This document shows, piece by piece, positions 5,306-6,014 of a stretch of 6,014 nucleotides of DNA (the first letter of the stretch is position 1; each line of letters begins with the position of its first letter). A model generated the notes under the pieces. That model had not been told where the DNA came from, made no database searches, and worked only from the letters and a program-made list of their open reading frames with translations. The stretch spans positions 1 to 6,014 of the forward strand of contig DIVQ01000074.1 in the NCBI GenBank assembly GCA_002423325.1, given 5' to 3'. Origin of the DNA: Anaerolineales bacterium UBA6128. GTDB lineage: Bacteria > Chloroflexota > Anaerolineae > UBA1429. The position numbers and the translations under genes were made by a program.

Positions 5306-5358
5306 GCCCGACGCGGCGGCGCCGCCAGACACGCCGTCCGGAATGGGGAGCGCAGCCG

Positions 5359-5880
5359 ATGACGCCCGACCTGGAGATACACGCGGATCGTTCGGCCGTC
5401 AGTCGACCGCCGGCCGATGGTACGCTCGTGGAGCACGCACGCAGCCTGCTGGGCAGCGGTTTGCTGACGCAGGTGGGCCTGCCGGGGCGCCTGCCGGCCT
5501 GGCCGGGCCGCCTGCTCCGGCGCAGAGGCGGCATCCACGCGGGGCCGGATGGCACGGTGGTGGTGCATGGGGGCTGGGTGCCGCGCAATGCCGGCGGCTG
5601 GACGCACGGCAACTGGATCATCGTACGCAGGACGACGCTGATTTCCCGTGCGCTGCTCAACCACGAATATGTGCACGTGCTGCAGTACCGCGCGCAGGGC
5701 GCGCTGCGTTTCTACTGGCGCTACCTGCGCGACCTGCTGCGCGCCTGGCGCACCCGGCGTTCGATCTGGGAGGTCAGCCCCAGCGAGCAGGTAGCGATGG
5801 CAGTGGAGGCGCTCTATCGGTTGCACCCCGAGTTGCCCGACCTGTGGGAGTTGCGCGCTTCGGGCAGTCTTGAGGTCTAG
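5359..5880 (+). CDS. Hypothetical protein with HExxH zinc-metallopeptidase-like motif
   Basis: A 173-residue protein that I do not recognise by name. Its clearest feature is LLNHEYVHVLQYR (99-111), an HExxH motif (H102, E103, H106) followed by Q109, as in zinc metallopeptidase-like proteins of the DUF4157 type. A later SPSEQVAMAVEA (140-151) resembles the downstream glutamate region that supplies the third zinc ligand in gluzincins; E143 is the best candidate. There is no signal peptide or clear membrane span. The N-terminal third is rich in Arg, Gly and Pro. The ATG at 5359 has GGGGAG (5345-5350) eight bases upstream; the frame is open back to 5293, but that extension is Arg-rich, lacks a ribosome-binding site and covers the presumed promoter. 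It is transcribed away from the ttuB operon and stands alone in view. Coding status is well supported by the motif; proteolytic activity and substrate are not established. Confidence 0.7.
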   Translation: MTPDLEIHADRSAVSRPPADGTLVEHARSLLGSGLLTQVGLPGRLPAWPGRLLRRRGGIHAGPDGTVVVHGGWVPRNAGGWTHGNWIIVRRTTLISRALLNHEYVHVLQYRAQGALRFYWRYLRDLLRAWRTRRSIWEVSPSEQVAMAVEALYRLHPELPDLWELRASGSLEV

Positions 5881-5893
5881 CGCCTGGAGAGCA

Positions 5894-5909
5894 CGCGTGA
5901 GGCCACGCG
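5894..5909. terminator. Short hairpin after the HExxH protein gene
   Basis: CGCGTG-AGGC-CACGCG is a perfect 6-bp GC-rich stem with a 4-base loop, 13 bp past the stop codon at 5880. No T-run follows, so it is at best a weak or factor-assisted terminator. Apart from this hairpin, I see no gene or other element in the remaining bases to 6014. Confidence 0.35.
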
Positions 5910-6014
5910 CAGGGCGCTGCTGCGTGAGCAGACTCCTCTGGCATCGCATAGACAGATTCGCGCACCTGGCCTGTGCAACGCCCCGACGTTGAGGGTGCCG
6001 AGTAACTTGGGCTG

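Noticed and set aside
5289..5873. 194-codon plus-strand frame overlapping the HExxH gene
   Set aside because: It is out of frame with the HEYVH motif, shows low-complexity Ala/Gly/Arg sequence and has no ribosome-binding site.
5128..5949. 273-codon minus-strand open frame at the right end
   Set aside because: It overlaps ttuB and its promoter and lies opposite the HExxH gene; no motif, Arg/Ala/Gln-rich composition.

Overview
The window is GC-rich (about 60-65% by eye) and gene-dense. Six genes lie on the minus strand and one short divergent gene on the plus strand near the right end. Shine-Dalgarno sites are clear and the genes are densely packed, so the source is bacterial. No gene fixes the taxon. 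A TtuB/TtuA tRNA-thiolation pair, a UroD-superfamily protein that is not HemE, REP-like palindromes and an ACCACGAA-type intergenic repeat together suggest an environmental Chloroflexota (Anaerolineae-like) or similar anaerobe. That assignment is inference only.

Layout in transcription order of the minus strand, right to left. A good sigma70-type promoter (TTGACC, 17 bp, TAGAAT; 5216-5244) drives a small sulfur-carrier protein ending in Gly-Gly (ttuB-like, 4988-5185). This overlaps a TtuA-type tRNA 2-thiolation enzyme (4024-4995), which overlaps by four bases a YhhQ-family queuosine-precursor transporter (3338-4027). A 144-bp spacer carrying degenerate 9-bp repeats follows, then the ribosome-assembly GTPase Era (2246-3193). 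The stretch therefore concerns tRNA modification and ribosome maturation. Further left are a UroD/methyltransferase-superfamily protein (1167-2165), a cluster of REP-like hairpins, and a translationally coupled pair: a 2[4Fe-4S] ferredoxin (694-945) and a cysteine-desulfurase-like protein (1-704) cut off by the window edge.

The most interesting observation is in that last gene. It has the NifS/IscS fold signatures throughout, but the PLP-binding lysine is leucine, the catalytic histidine is aspartate and the PLP-stacking glutamine is histidine. It is very unlikely to be a working PLP-dependent desulfurase. It may be a scaffold or sulfide-using Fe-S assembly protein, perhaps comparable to the lysine-less IscS of Archaeoglobus fulgidus, and it is coupled to a ferredoxin.

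On the plus strand, 5359-5880 encodes a small unrecognised protein with an HExxH metallopeptidase-like motif. Its upstream region shares the divergent intergenic space with the ttuB promoter and contains three AATGTTG boxes. The last 134 bases hold one short hairpin and no gene that I can see. No tRNA, rRNA, CRISPR array or insertion sequence was found.
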